Positions 42,703-50,777 of a stretch of 64,000 nt of DNA are shown here, in pieces. Source of the stretch: Paracoccus lutimaris (GTDB lineage Bacteria; Pseudomonadota; Alphaproteobacteria; Rhodobacterales; Rhodobacteraceae). The position numbers were made by a program, and so were the translations under genes. The notes under the pieces are model-generated. The model was not told the DNA's origin, did not search any database, and saw only the letters and a program-made list of their open reading frames with translations. How positions within the stretch are numbered: the first letter of the stretch is position 1; each line of letters opens with the position of its first letter. The DNA lies in NCBI RefSeq assembly GCF_003337565.1, contig NZ_QPJL01000011.1, positions 62,001 to 126,000 of the forward strand. The letters run 5' to 3'.

Positions 42703-43389
42703 ATGGCCGGACTGAAAAAGATCCTGTTGGTCGATGACGAAGAAGACCTGCGCGAGGCGCTGGCCGAGCAACTGGCCGCCACCGAAGACTTCGAGGTGGC
42801 CGAGGCAGGCACCGGGGCCGAGGCGGTCGAAAAGACCAAGGGTGCGATCTATGATCTGGTCGTGCTGGACGTGGGCCTGCCCGACACCGACGGGCGCGAG
42901 TTGTGCAAGCGGCTGCGCAAGCAGGGCGTGAAATGCCCCATCGTCATGCTGACCGGGCACGATACCGATGCCGACACCATTCTGGGCCTCGACAGCGGTG
43001 CGAACGACTACATCACCAAACCCTTCAAGTTCCCGGTGCTGCTGGCACGGTTGCGCGCCCAGTTGCGCACTCATGAGCAGTCCGAGGACGCCATTTTCCA
43101 GCTTGGCCCCTATACGTTCAAGCCGGCGATGAAGATGCTGATCGATCAGAAGGACCGCAAGATCCGCCTGACCGAAAAGGAAACCAATATCCTGAAGTTC
43201 CTGTACCGGGCGCAGGATGGCGTGGTTCCGCGTGACGTGCTGCTACACGAGGTCTGGGGTTATAATGCCGGCGTGACCACCCATACGCTGGAAACCCATA
43301 TCTATCGCCTGCGCCAGAAGATCGAGCCCGATCCCTCGAACGCACGATTGCTGGTCACCGAATCCGGTGGCTATCGCCTGGTCGCCTGA
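42703..43389 (+). CDS. OmpR/PhoB-type response regulator
   Basis: A 228-residue two-component regulator. The receiver domain shows acidic pair D11-D12, phospho-acceptor D56 (VVLDVGLPD), T84 and K106 (ITKPFKF). The C-terminal winged helix carries LTEKETNILKFLYRA and VTTHTLETHIYRLRQKIEPD, an OmpR-type DNA-binding domain. No histidine kinase gene is adjacent, so the partner is unknown. The DNA-binding part is reminiscent of alphaproteobacterial CenR, but that is only a suggestion. The ATG follows AAAGGAGGCAAG, a strong ribosome-binding site. It ends at a good terminator. Confidence 0.9.
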   Translation: MAGLKKILLVDDEEDLREALAEQLAATEDFEVAEAGTGAEAVEKTKGAIYDLVVLDVGLPDTDGRELCKRLRKQGVKCPIVMLTGHDTDADTILGLDSGANDYITKPFKFPVLLARLRAQLRTHEQSEDAIFQLGPYTFKPAMKMLIDQKDRKIRLTEKETNILKFLYRAQDGVVPRDVLLHEVWGYNAGVTTHTLETHIYRLRQKIEPDPSNARLLVTESGGYRLVA

Positions 43390-43438
43390 CCGGACCCCTT
43401 CCCAAGCCCAGTGGCCGGCGGATGCGGCCACGCGTCAT

Positions 43439-43471
43439 GCCCGGCCTCGGACAACCGGCGGCCGGGCTTTC
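43439..43471 (+). terminator. terminator after the response regulator gene
   Basis: GCCCGGCC (43439-43446), 13-base loop, GGCCGGGC (43460-43467), then TTTCTGTTT. A perfect 8-bp GC stem with a T-rich tail, 50 bases after the stop. Confidence 0.75.
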
Positions 43472-43488
43472 TGTTTGCACTGGCGCAC

Positions 43489-43617
43489 GGGGGACTTCGC
43501 GTCCCCCGGACCCCCTGCGGGATATTTGGACATGAAAGAAAGGCGCGGAGGCGGCAACGTTCCCCTATTCTTTCATGGAAAAATATCCTCGGGGGGTGCG
43601 GGGGGCGAAGCGCCCCC
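43489..43617. repeat. inverted pair of REP-like elements (BIME-like)
   Basis: Two copies of one design face each other. Left: hairpin GGGGGAC/GTCCCCC (43489-43507), then GATATTTGGACATGAAAGAA ending at 43540. Right: TTCTTTCATG starting at 43568, an ATATCC lead, then hairpin GGGGGCG/CGCCCCC (43601-43617). CATGAAAGAA at 43531-43540 and TTCTTTCATG at 43568-43577 are a perfect 10-bp inverted repeat 27 bases apart, and the 20-base inner arms match at 17 positions. A related single element lies at 38752-38798. Such pairs sit between genes as mobile or structural repeats. Confidence 0.7.
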
Positions 43618-43682
43618 GCCCGGCGGCGGTGGACAAGCGATCCCCTCGCCCCTAGGCTCTGCCCGCAATCAGGAGCCTGCCC

Positions 43683-44468
43683 ATGTTCACCATCGCCACC
43701 TGGAACATCAACTCGGTCCGCCTGCGCGAGGCGCTGGTCACCCGCCTGCTGACCGAAGAGGCGCCTGATATCCTGTGCCTGCAGGAGATCAAGACTCCGA
43801 TCGACAAGTTCCCGGTCGATGGCTTTGCTGCGCTGGGCTATCGCCATCTCGTGGCGCGCGGGCAAAAGGGCTATAACGGCGTCGCCATCCTGTCGAAGCT
43901 GCCCATCGAGGATGCGGGCGACCGGGACTATGCCAGCCTTGGCCATGCCCGCCATGTTGCGGCGCGGCTGGAAAATGGCGTCACCATCCATAACTTCTAC
44001 GTCCCGGCGGGGGGCGATATTCCCGACCGCGAGCAGAACGAGAAATTCGGCCAAAAGCTGGATTTCCTGACCGAGATGCGCGACGCCTTCCATGCCGACA
44101 ATCCGTCCCGGGCCATTCTCGTGGGCGATTTGAACATCGCTCCGCGTGAAGACGATGTCTGGTCGCACAAGCAGCTTCTGAAAATCGTCAGCCACACGCC
44201 GGTCGAGGTCGAGCATCTGGGCGCGGCTCAGGATGCCGGGAAATGGGTCGATATCACCCGCAAGGACATCCCCGAAGGCCTGCTTTACAGCTGGTGGAGC
44301 TATCGCGCCAAGGATTGGGACGCCGCTGACAAGGGGCGTCGTCTGGATCATATCTGGGCCACGCCCGATATCGCCAATGCCGGTCATGGCAGCCGCATCC
44401 TGCGGCCGGTGCGCGGCTGGGACCAGCCCAGCGATCACGTTCCGGTTCTGGCCAGTTTCGATCTGTAA
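43683..44468 (+). CDS. xth: exodeoxyribonuclease III
   Basis: A 261-residue AP-endonuclease-family protein of normal length. It opens MFTIATWNINSVRLREALVT (metal-binding Asn), has CLQEIKT with the catalytic Glu, YNGVAILSKLPIE, VGDLNIAPREDDVWSHKQ (catalytic Asp/Asn) and the final DQPSDHVPVLASFDL with the catalytic Asp-His pair. It removes nucleotides 3'-5' from duplex DNA and cuts at abasic sites in base-excision repair. The stop is one base before the next gene, so it heads a compact operon of otherwise unrelated-looking genes. Confidence 0.96.
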   Translation: MFTIATWNINSVRLREALVTRLLTEEAPDILCLQEIKTPIDKFPVDGFAALGYRHLVARGQKGYNGVAILSKLPIEDAGDRDYASLGHARHVAARLENGVTIHNFYVPAGGDIPDREQNEKFGQKLDFLTEMRDAFHADNPSRAILVGDLNIAPREDDVWSHKQLLKIVSHTPVEVEHLGAAQDAGKWVDITRKDIPEGLLYSWWSYRAKDWDAADKGRRLDHIWATPDIANAGHGSRILRPVRGWDQPSDHVPVLASFDL

Positions 44469-44469
44469 G

Positions 44470-45948
44470 ATGCGAGCGTTCTCGCGGCGGGCATTGCTGT
44501 TTGGCTCGGGTGCGGCACTGGGCTGGGTCGCGGGAACGCGGCTGGCGCCGTGGCGGGGCGCTCTGGACGGGGTGGCGCTGACACCCGTGGCCAGCGCGCA
44601 GATGCTCGACGATGCCTCGCAGCTTTCGGCGACGCCTGTCGCTAGACATATCGTTCTGACGGATGACCCCGGCGCGGCGCTGATCGCCCGGCTGCGCAGC
44701 GAACTCGCTGAGGCGCGCAGCGCGGGCCGGCCGCTCTGCCTTTCTGCCGCGCGGCATTCGATGGGCGGGCAATCCATCCCGCGCATGGGGACCGCGCTCA
44801 CATGGGACAGCGGCCGGATCGAGATCGACAGCACCGCCCGGACCTATCGCGCGGCGGCGGGCGCGCGCTGGTCGCAGATCATCGCCGCGCTGGACCCGGT
44901 CGGGCTGTCGCCCAAGGTCATGCAATCAAACCATGATTTTGGCATTGCCGCGACATTCTCGGTCAACGCCCATGGCTGGCCGGTGCCCTATGGCCCGATG
45001 GGCGCAACCGTTCGCAGCATCGATCTGATGCTGCCCGACGGTGAAATCGTCACCGCCTCGCGCAGCGAAAACCCCGATCTGTTCGGCATGGCCATGGGCG
45101 GCTATGGCCTGATCGGCCTGATCCTGTCGGTCGAGGCCGAGGCGGCTCCGAACCAGCGCCTGACGCCGACCTTCCAGACCATGCCTGGCGGCGGCCTGGC
45201 GGATGCCTTTGCCACGGCACTGACCGATCCTGCGGTGAGCATGGCCTATGGCCGGCTGTCGGTGGCGCGGGCCGAGTTCCTGCGCGACGAGCTGATGATC
45301 GCCTATCGCCCGGATGCGGATCAACAGGATCTGCCGCCGGCTGAGGGCTCGGGTTGGGCATCGCGCGCGGCGGCATGGGTCTATCGCCGCCAGCTTTACC
45401 GCGAGCCGGTCAAGGCCGCGCGCTGGTGGCTCGAGGCCGGGCTGAACCCGCACCTTGGCGGCGGATCGACGCGCAATTCGCTGATGAACGAGCCGGTTGC
45501 GACGCTGGATGACGGTGATCCGACCCGCACCGATATCCTGCACGAATATTTCGTCAGCCCTGAGCGCTGGGACGATTTCCTGACGCTTTGCCGCGAGGTG
45601 ATCCCCGGCAGCTATCAGGAAATGCTGAACGTCACCATTCGCCATGTCGCCGCCGATCCCGAAAGCTGGCTGAGCTATGCGCCGGTGCCGCGCCTGGCGG
45701 CGGTGATGTCCTTCAGTCAGGAAATGTCCGCGCGGGCCGAGGCCGACATGGCCCGCCTGACCCGCGACATGATCGAGGGCATGATCGCCATTGGCGGCAG
45801 CTATTACCTGCCCTATCGCCCGCATGCACGGCCCGACCAGTTCCACCGCGCCTATCCGCGCGCCGCCCAATTCGCGGCCCGCAAGCGCGAGCTGGACCCG
45901 GGTCTGGTGCTGCGCAATGCGCTTTGGGACAATTATCTGGGGGTCTGA
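44470..45948 (+). CDS. Tat-exported FAD-binding oxidase (D-arabinono-1,4-lactone oxidase family)
   Basis: A 492-residue flavoprotein. The N-terminus SRRALLFGSGAALGWVAG is a twin-arginine signal, so the protein is folded with its cofactor and exported. The FAD domain contains LSAARHSMGGQSIPRMG, where H96 is placed like the His that binds FAD covalently in VAO-type aldonolactone oxidases, and AHGWPVPYGPMGATVRSIDL. The C-terminal half has YLPYRPHARPDQFHRAYP of the ALO domain. It probably oxidises a sugar or aldonolactone in the periplasm. It begins one base after xth and overlaps the DUF4383 gene by one base. Confidence 0.82.
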   Translation: MRAFSRRALLFGSGAALGWVAGTRLAPWRGALDGVALTPVASAQMLDDASQLSATPVARHIVLTDDPGAALIARLRSELAEARSAGRPLCLSAARHSMGGQSIPRMGTALTWDSGRIEIDSTARTYRAAAGARWSQIIAALDPVGLSPKVMQSNHDFGIAATFSVNAHGWPVPYGPMGATVRSIDLMLPDGEIVTASRSENPDLFGMAMGGYGLIGLILSVEAEAAPNQRLTPTFQTMPGGGLADAFATALTDPAVSMAYGRLSVARAEFLRDELMIAYRPDADQQDLPPAEGSGWASRAAAWVYRRQLYREPVKAARWWLEAGLNPHLGGGSTRNSLMNEPVATLDDGDPTRTDILHEYFVSPERWDDFLTLCREVIPGSYQEMLNVTIRHVAADPESWLSYAPVPRLAAVMSFSQEMSARAEADMARLTRDMIEGMIAIGGSYYLPYRPHARPDQFHRAYPRAAQFAARKRELDPGLVLRNALWDNYLGV

Positions 45949-46340
45949 TGGGATTTCACCGCAAGCTGGCGCTGGTCTATGCGCTGATCCTTTTCGCGGC
46001 GGCGGCGCTGAACTATGTGCCGGGGCTGACTGATGCCGAAGGCCGCGTCTTTGGCGTCTTCGCGCTGGATGTCTTTGACGACCTGCTGCATCTGGCCTCG
46101 GGGTTGTGGGCCTTGGCGGCGGCGCTGGTCTCGACCCGCGCGGCGCGGAATTTCCTGCGCATCTTCGGGGCGCTCTATCTGCTGGACGGGCTTTTGGGGC
46201 TGTGGACCGGCTCGGGTTTTCTGGATCTGGGGATCGTCAATTACGGGGTGCTTGACCTGCCCTTCGGCTTCAAGATCCTTGCCAGCGGGCCGCATATCCT
46301 GCTGGGGGGTGTCGCGCTGGCGGCGGGACTGCGGAAATGA
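45948..46340 (+). CDS. DUF4383-type membrane protein
   Basis: A 130-residue protein with four TM segments (about 5-22, 42-62, 70-88, 105-125). The order and the segment VFDDLLHLASGLWALAAAL match DUF4383 membrane proteins of unknown function. The ATG overlaps the TGA of the oxidase gene (TGATG), so translation is coupled. Being co-translated with an exported flavoprotein, it might serve as a membrane partner or electron acceptor link, but that is speculation. Confidence 0.7.
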   Translation: MGFHRKLALVYALILFAAAALNYVPGLTDAEGRVFGVFALDVFDDLLHLASGLWALAAALVSTRAARNFLRIFGALYLLDGLLGLWTGSGFLDLGIVNYGVLDLPFGFKILASGPHILLGGVALAAGLRK

Positions 46341-47383
46341 GCTTTCTCTGGCGCTGGACGAGGCGACTTTTTCTGGCGGTCCTGCTGGTCGCCGTCCTGC
46401 TGGCGCTGCCGGTTCTGCGCAATGAAACCATGTGCCGGGGCACGCCCCTGCCGCAGGACCACGAGCCCATCGTCAGCCAGACCCGGCCCGAGGAACGCAC
46501 CTTCACCACCTATCCCGAATGGCACATCGTCCATGCCTATGAGGATTATGCCCGCGTGATCGCCAAGGCCGATCCGCATGATTTCGGCTATGTTCAGGCG
46601 ATCTCGGGCTTTTGGTCCTCGCTTTGCCCGCTGACCGCGCTGGCGGATGAGCATGGCGGCTTTACCACCGAATCCAAGATGACGCTTTATACCATCGGTA
46701 TCAGCTTCTCCGCCGAGATGGCGCTGAAGGCTGCCTATGAGGAAACGCTGGGCCGCGTTGCGACATGGGCGCGCGGGCCGGGTCACAGCGCGCTGGACCG
46801 GCTGTCGGCGGAACAGGCCGCCGAATACGCGGCCTTTCTGCAGCAGACGCCATGGTATCTGTGGGATTTCCGCAGCGATGCGCAGGCGCTGGATGCTGCG
46901 GCAGGCAGCGATCTGCGCGACCGCGAACGGCGGCTGGCTTTGGGTCTGGAATACCGGGCCAAGGCCGCTTACGCCGGGATGATCGCCGGGGCGGTGGCGG
47001 CAACGGGGCAGGATGCGCTGACCCTGCGCGCCGTGGTCGCGGGCATCACCCCCGAGGCGCTGGCCGCCATTCCCGGCGTCAAGGTCATCCAGCGCCGCCC
47101 CGAGGGGATCGAGATCGAGACCCCCCGCTATCGCGCCCTGACCCATATCCTTGAGCGTATCGCCGATCAGCGCGGCCAGATGGTCGAGATCGCCGGAAAT
47201 GACGATATCCTGCTGACCGCGATCAGCCCCGATCCCGACCATCCCGGCGCCGTCTTTACCTTTCCGTTGCAGGGCAGCGCGGATTTTCGCCACCTGATCA
47301 CGGTCAAGGTGCCCGAGCTTTCCGCGACCCTGCGCGGCTTGGGCGACAGCGGCGCGCGGCTTGAACATATCCACGATTACTGA
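46337..47383 (+). CDS. unknown membrane-anchored protein in the oxidase operon
   Basis: A 348-residue protein with one N-terminal TM segment (about 10-27) and a large outer domain. Notable is FTTYPEWHIVHAYEDYARVI (residues 56-75), an aromatic/acidic patch that looks conserved in character, then a helical region (about 110-225) and a mixed C-terminal domain ending ARLEHIHDY. No known catalytic motif or metal site stands out. It overlaps DUF4383 by four bases and the next gene by one base. Not recognised; probably works at the outer face of the inner membrane with the exported oxidase. Confidence 0.65.
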   Translation: MSFLWRWTRRLFLAVLLVAVLLALPVLRNETMCRGTPLPQDHEPIVSQTRPEERTFTTYPEWHIVHAYEDYARVIAKADPHDFGYVQAISGFWSSLCPLTALADEHGGFTTESKMTLYTIGISFSAEMALKAAYEETLGRVATWARGPGHSALDRLSAEQAAEYAAFLQQTPWYLWDFRSDAQALDAAAGSDLRDRERRLALGLEYRAKAAYAGMIAGAVAATGQDALTLRAVVAGITPEALAAIPGVKVIQRRPEGIEIETPRYRALTHILERIADQRGQMVEIAGNDDILLTAISPDPDHPGAVFTFPLQGSADFRHLITVKVPELSATLRGLGDSGARLEHIHDY

Positions 47384-47667
47384 TGGCGCGGCTGGCCGCA
47401 TATGCGTTGGCCGTGGCCCTTGGCTGGCTGGCGCTGATGGCGGGCGGCATGTTCATTCCCGGCGCGGCGCCGGCGGCGCTGGTGCTGCTGCCGGGGCGTG
47501 ACTTTCTGACGCGCCTGCCCGAATCGGCGCGGCTGGTCGATGCCTCGGGGCGGTTTGGCGTGACCGTCACAGGGGCGGGCGCGCGCCAGCTTTACGCGGC
47601 GGGTGCGGTTCTGGTCCTGCCGGCGGGCCTGCCGCTTTGCGTCGATCCGCGCCGTGATCGCCGCTGA
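47383..47667 (+). CDS. unknown small membrane protein at the end of the oxidase operon
   Basis: A 94-residue protein with two hydrophobic segments (about 3-28 and 70-86) and the middle DFLTRLPESARLVDASGRFG. The start overlaps the preceding stop by one base (TGATG). No family is recognised. The short periplasmic or cytoplasmic loop resembles sensor-like small proteins, but there is no evidence for a role. It is followed 61 bases later by the thioredoxin-like gene. Confidence 0.55.
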   Translation: MARLAAYALAVALGWLALMAGGMFIPGAAPAALVLLPGRDFLTRLPESARLVDASGRFGVTVTGAGARQLYAAGAVLVLPAGLPLCVDPRRDRR

Positions 47668-47728
47668 CCTTGCATCGTCGCAATCCCTGCTCCATCTAGG
47701 GGACAACCCGCCCGAATGAGGAATTCCG

Positions 47729-48640
47729 ATGCTTGAGCTTGGCTCCGCCCCCACCGACAAGGCCCCCGCCGATATCATCAAGGACGTGACCGAGGCGACA
47801 TTCATGGCCGATGTCATCGACGCCTCGATGACGGTTCCGGTGATCGTCGATTTCTGGGCGCCGTGGTGCGGCCCGTGCAAGACCCTGGGCCCCCAGCTTG
47901 AGGCCGAGGTCGCCCGCCACAAGGGCCGTGTCCGCATGGCCAAGATCAACGTGGACGAAAACCAGATGATCGCGGGTCAGCTTCGCGTGCAGTCGATCCC
48001 CACCGTCTATGCGTTCTTCCAGGGCCAGCCGGTCGATGCATTCCAGGGCGCGGTCCCGGCCAGCCAGATCAAGCAATTCGTCGAAAAGCTGGTGGCTCTG
48101 GGGGGTGACGATGGCGGTCTGGCCGAGGCGCTTGACGCCGCCGAGGCCATGCTGGCCGAAGGCGCGGCCGAAGACGCCGCCGAAACCTTTGCCGCCATCC
48201 TTGGCGAAGAGCCGGAAAACGCGCAGGCCTGGGGCGGTCTGATCCGCGCCCATCTGGCTGCCGGACAGCCCGATCAGGCCGCCGAGGCACTGGCGCAGAT
48301 TCCTGCCGCCGTTGCCGGCGCCGCCCCGGTCGAGGCCGCCCGCGCCCAGTTGCAACTGGCGCGTCAGGCCGAGAATGCCGGCCCGCTGGACGATCTGCGC
48401 CACAAGGTCGAGGCTGACCCCGCCGACCAGCAGGCGCGGTTCGACTATGCCACCGCACTGCATGCGGCGGGCGAGGTCGAGGCGGCCATCGACCAGCTGC
48501 TGGAATCCTTCCGCCGTGATCGCGACTGGAACGAGAGCGCGGCGAAAACCCAGCTCATCACCATTTTCGATGCGCTGAAACCGACCGATCCGATTGCGCA
48601 AAAAGGCCGCCGGCGGCTGTCGTCGCTGATCTTTGCCTGA
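47729..48640 (+). CDS. cnoX: thioredoxin/TPR co-chaperone CnoX (YbbN)
   Basis: A 303-residue protein: thioredoxin domain (about 17-112) with active site WCGPC (C47, C50), cis-Pro in VQSIPTVYAF, followed by TPR-like helical repeats (about 118-300). E. coli CnoX has lost the first active-site Cys. This one keeps both, as in Caulobacter, so it may act as both oxidoreductase and holdase that passes clients to GroEL and DnaK. It probably starts a new unit with the Lon-N gene three bases downstream. Confidence 0.92.
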   Translation: MLELGSAPTDKAPADIIKDVTEATFMADVIDASMTVPVIVDFWAPWCGPCKTLGPQLEAEVARHKGRVRMAKINVDENQMIAGQLRVQSIPTVYAFFQGQPVDAFQGAVPASQIKQFVEKLVALGGDDGGLAEALDAAEAMLAEGAAEDAAETFAAILGEEPENAQAWGGLIRAHLAAGQPDQAAEALAQIPAAVAGAAPVEAARAQLQLARQAENAGPLDDLRHKVEADPADQQARFDYATALHAAGEVEAAIDQLLESFRRDRDWNESAAKTQLITIFDALKPTDPIAQKGRRRLSSLIFA

Positions 48641-48643
48641 GCC

Positions 48644-49282
48644 ATGTCGCGCGGCCCCGACCTGCCCGAGACGATTGCGCTGTTCCCGCTGCCGGGTGCG
48701 GTCCTGATGCCGCGCACGCGCCTGCCCTTGCAGATCTTCGAGCCGCGCTATCTGCAGTTGGTCGAGGACGTGCTGAAGACGCCCGGCCGGCTGATCGGGA
48801 TGATCCAGCCGGCGGTGGCGGGGCTCGATTCGCTGGCGGCGGTCGGCTGCGCGGGGCGGATCGTGGCTTTTTCCGAAATGGATGACGGGCGGCTGATGAT
48901 CTCGCTCAAGGCGCGTTCGCGTTTCCGGCTGAGCGAGGTGCAGCCGGGCTTTACCCCCTATCTGCGCGCGCAGGTCAGCTGGACGGGCTATGATTCCGAC
49001 CTGCTTGCCCAGCCCGAGGAAGATCAGGGTTTTGTCCGTTCCACCTTCATGGCGCGGTTGTCGCGCTATATGGAGCTGCGCGGGCTGACGACCGACTGGA
49101 CCTCGGCCGAGGCGTCCGATGACGAGACATTGGTGAATGCGCTGGCAATGCTCTTGCCCCTTGCCCCCGAGGAAAAGCAGGCCCTGCTGGAATGCCAGAC
49201 ACTTTTTGAGCGGCGTGTGCTTCTGGACGGGTTGATGGAATATGCGCTGCGCGGCGGCGACAATGAGGAGACGATCCAGTGA
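48644..49282 (+). CDS. Lon-N (LON substrate-binding domain) protein
   Basis: A 212-residue protein with the Lon N-terminal domain only: [34 protein letters not shown] and the later FRLSEVQPG and [20 protein letters not shown]. There is no AAA+ ATPase or peptidase part, so it is not a protease. Such proteins may bind unfolded substrates; the molecular role is unclear. It starts three bases after cnoX and overlaps the Trm112-like gene by four, so a protein-quality-control operon is plausible. Confidence 0.9.
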   Translation: MSRGPDLPETIALFPLPGAVLMPRTRLPLQIFEPRYLQLVEDVLKTPGRLIGMIQPAVAGLDSLAAVGCAGRIVAFSEMDDGRLMISLKARSRFRLSEVQPGFTPYLRAQVSWTGYDSDLLAQPEEDQGFVRSTFMARLSRYMELRGLTTDWTSAEASDDETLVNALAMLLPLAPEEKQALLECQTLFERRVLLDGLMEYALRGGDNEETIQ

Positions 49283-49479
49283 GCGAGACCCCCGAAACGC
49301 AAGATCGCGGCTTTGACCGCCATATGCTCGAGGCGCTGGTCTGCCCGGTCAGCCATGCGACCCTGCGCTATGACGCCCGCGCGCAGGAGCTGATTTCCGA
49401 GACCGCCGGTCTGGCCTTCCCGATCCGCGACGGCATCCCGATCATGCTGCTGAACGAGGCACGCCAGATCAAGGCGTGA
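49279..49479 (+). CDS. Trm112/YcaR family small protein
   Basis: A 66-residue protein. [16 protein letters not shown] gives the first conserved Cys of the YcaR/Trm112 family, but the second zinc-ligand pair is replaced, as in many proteobacterial members. [18 protein letters not shown] is the family's C-terminal signature. Eukaryotic Trm112 activates methyltransferases; the bacterial role is not established. It overlaps the Lon-N gene by four bases and closes the cnoX operon. Confidence 0.9.
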   Translation: MSETPETQDRGFDRHMLEALVCPVSHATLRYDARAQELISETAGLAFPIRDGIPIMLLNEARQIKA

Positions 49480-49556
49480 GGGGGGTGGGTGGGACCTGCC
49501 TCTGCACGGCCTGCGGCAAGTTTCATCGGGGAATATACCATCGTGGAGGCACTGGA

Positions 49557-49955
49557 ATGACGAAGAGACCGCATAGTGAAGCCCCCCGCAAGCCGATCGG
49601 AAACTCGCCCGATGGCTTCGTTCGCAAGACCGACGAGCAAGATGAAGAAGGCCGAGACGAGGAGGCTCGGGACGAGGAGGGCGGCGCGGATGGCGAAGAC
49701 GTAGCCCATTCATCCCTCAGTCCGACGCCCGGGCGGAAAGAGAACGAACCCGTGTCCCGGGACTTTGGCTCTGTCGAAAATCCGGCGAAAAACAGTGATG
49801 AGCGCGCGTTCGCAACTTGGCTTTCGAAGCTTGATCGCGACCCTTTGAGCAAGGATGAAATCCGGATTGCCGGCGAATGTTATCCCGATGCGGACAAAGC
49901 CCGGCGGCTGATCGACCAAGAGCGCGATCCGTCACCTGGCGATTTCAGTATGTGA
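49557..49955 (+). CDS. unknown acidic low-complexity protein
   Basis: A 132-residue hydrophilic protein. Residues 25-50 are a run of Asp/Glu/Arg/Gly (DEQDEEGRDEEARDEEGG), probably disordered; the C-terminal 45 residues form a small helical part with LSKLDRDPLSKDEIRIAG. There is no signal, TM segment or known motif. The ATG at 49557 is supported by GGAGG eight bases upstream. Codon use is less GC-rich than in neighbouring genes, which hints at a lineage-specific or acquired gene. Function unknown. Confidence 0.6.
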   Translation: MTKRPHSEAPRKPIGNSPDGFVRKTDEQDEEGRDEEARDEEGGADGEDVAHSSLSPTPGRKENEPVSRDFGSVENPAKNSDERAFATWLSKLDRDPLSKDEIRIAGECYPDADKARRLIDQERDPSPGDFSM

Positions 49956-49992
49956 CGGCTGCCTTGTCCCGGTGCGCGCAGATCGGGCGCGG

Positions 49993-50298
49993 CTAGGCGA
50001 TGCGGATGCTGAAATCCCGCCGGATCCCCGCCGAGGCGCGCCACCATTCCGAGGCCCGCGTCCGCACCTGATGGGCGTCAAAGGCGGTCTGATCGGCAAA
50101 GCATTCCTCGACGCGCCAGATCATCGGGTCATCGCTTTGGGTGACGTCAAAGGACAGGCAGCCCGGCTCGGCGCGGCTCAGGCGGATATGTTCGGGCAGG
50201 TATTGATGCACGATCGCGGCCTCGGCCGCCGAGGCGCAGGTCAGAAGGCCGCTCAGGCGCAGCTTTCCGGTCGTCAGTGCAGGTTTTTCGTCGTCCAT
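49993..50298 (-). CDS. antibiotic-biosynthesis-monooxygenase (ABM) family protein
   Basis: A 101-residue small ferredoxin-like-fold protein. GLLTCASAAEAAIVHQYLPE, RAEPGCLSFDVTQSDDP and RVEECFADQTAFDAHQVR match putative quinol monooxygenases of the ABM/YgiN type, which act on quinols without a cofactor, usually as dimers. Substrate unknown. It lies 126 bases from the DUF779 gene on the same strand, at the end of the alcohol/aldehyde oxidation group. Confidence 0.82.
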   Translation of the reverse strand: MDDEKPALTTGKLRLSGLLTCASAAEAAIVHQYLPEHIRLSRAEPGCLSFDVTQSDDPMIWRVEECFADQTAFDAHQVRTRASEWWRASAGIRRDFSIRIA

Positions 50299-50424
50299 CG
50301 CATCCCACCGTTCAGCTATGGCGCAGGGTTTCAGCCGCGCCGCATGCTGTCAATCCGGGAAGGTGGCGGGAAACGGCGGGCGCGCTGCAAGCGGGGGGAA
50401 GGCGGCGCGCCCGCAGGTCCGCGG

Positions 50425-50760
50425 TCAGATCTGGCAGATCTCGGACCGCGTCAGAAACCGCATTTCGCGGCCGTTATCCAGACTGAACATGCCGCCGCGT
50501 CCGGGGATGGCGTCGATGATCAGCCGGGTATTTTTCCAGACCTCGTATTGGCTGGCCGAGATGTAAAAGGGCATGCCGCCGATCTCGCCCAGCTTCACGT
50601 CGCGCTCGCCCAGACGGAAATCGCCTTGGGCATAGCACATGGGCGAGGACCCGTCGCAGCAGCCGCCGGACTGGTGAAACATCACCGGCCCATGATCCGC
50701 GACGATCTCGGCCAAGAGCGCCAATGCGGCGGGGGTGGCCTCGACAAGGGGTTCGTCCAT
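50425..50760 (-). CDS. DUF779 protein linked to aldehyde dehydrogenase
   Basis: A 111-residue protein matching DUF779. MFHQSGGCCDGSSPMCYAQG holds a Cys pair plus a third Cys that could bind metal, and FYISASQYEVWKNTRLIIDA and GGMFSLDNGREMRFLTRS are the family ends. Its gene regularly neighbours exaC/acoD-type aldehyde dehydrogenases, as here. It may be a small redox or assembly partner of that enzyme; function is not established. It lies 17 bases after adhP on the same strand. Confidence 0.85.
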   Translation of the reverse strand: MDEPLVEATPAALALLAEIVADHGPVMFHQSGGCCDGSSPMCYAQGDFRLGERDVKLGEIGGMPFYISASQYEVWKNTRLIIDAIPGRGGMFSLDNGREMRFLTRSEICQI

Positions 50761-50777
50761 GTGCTGTCTCCTTTGGG

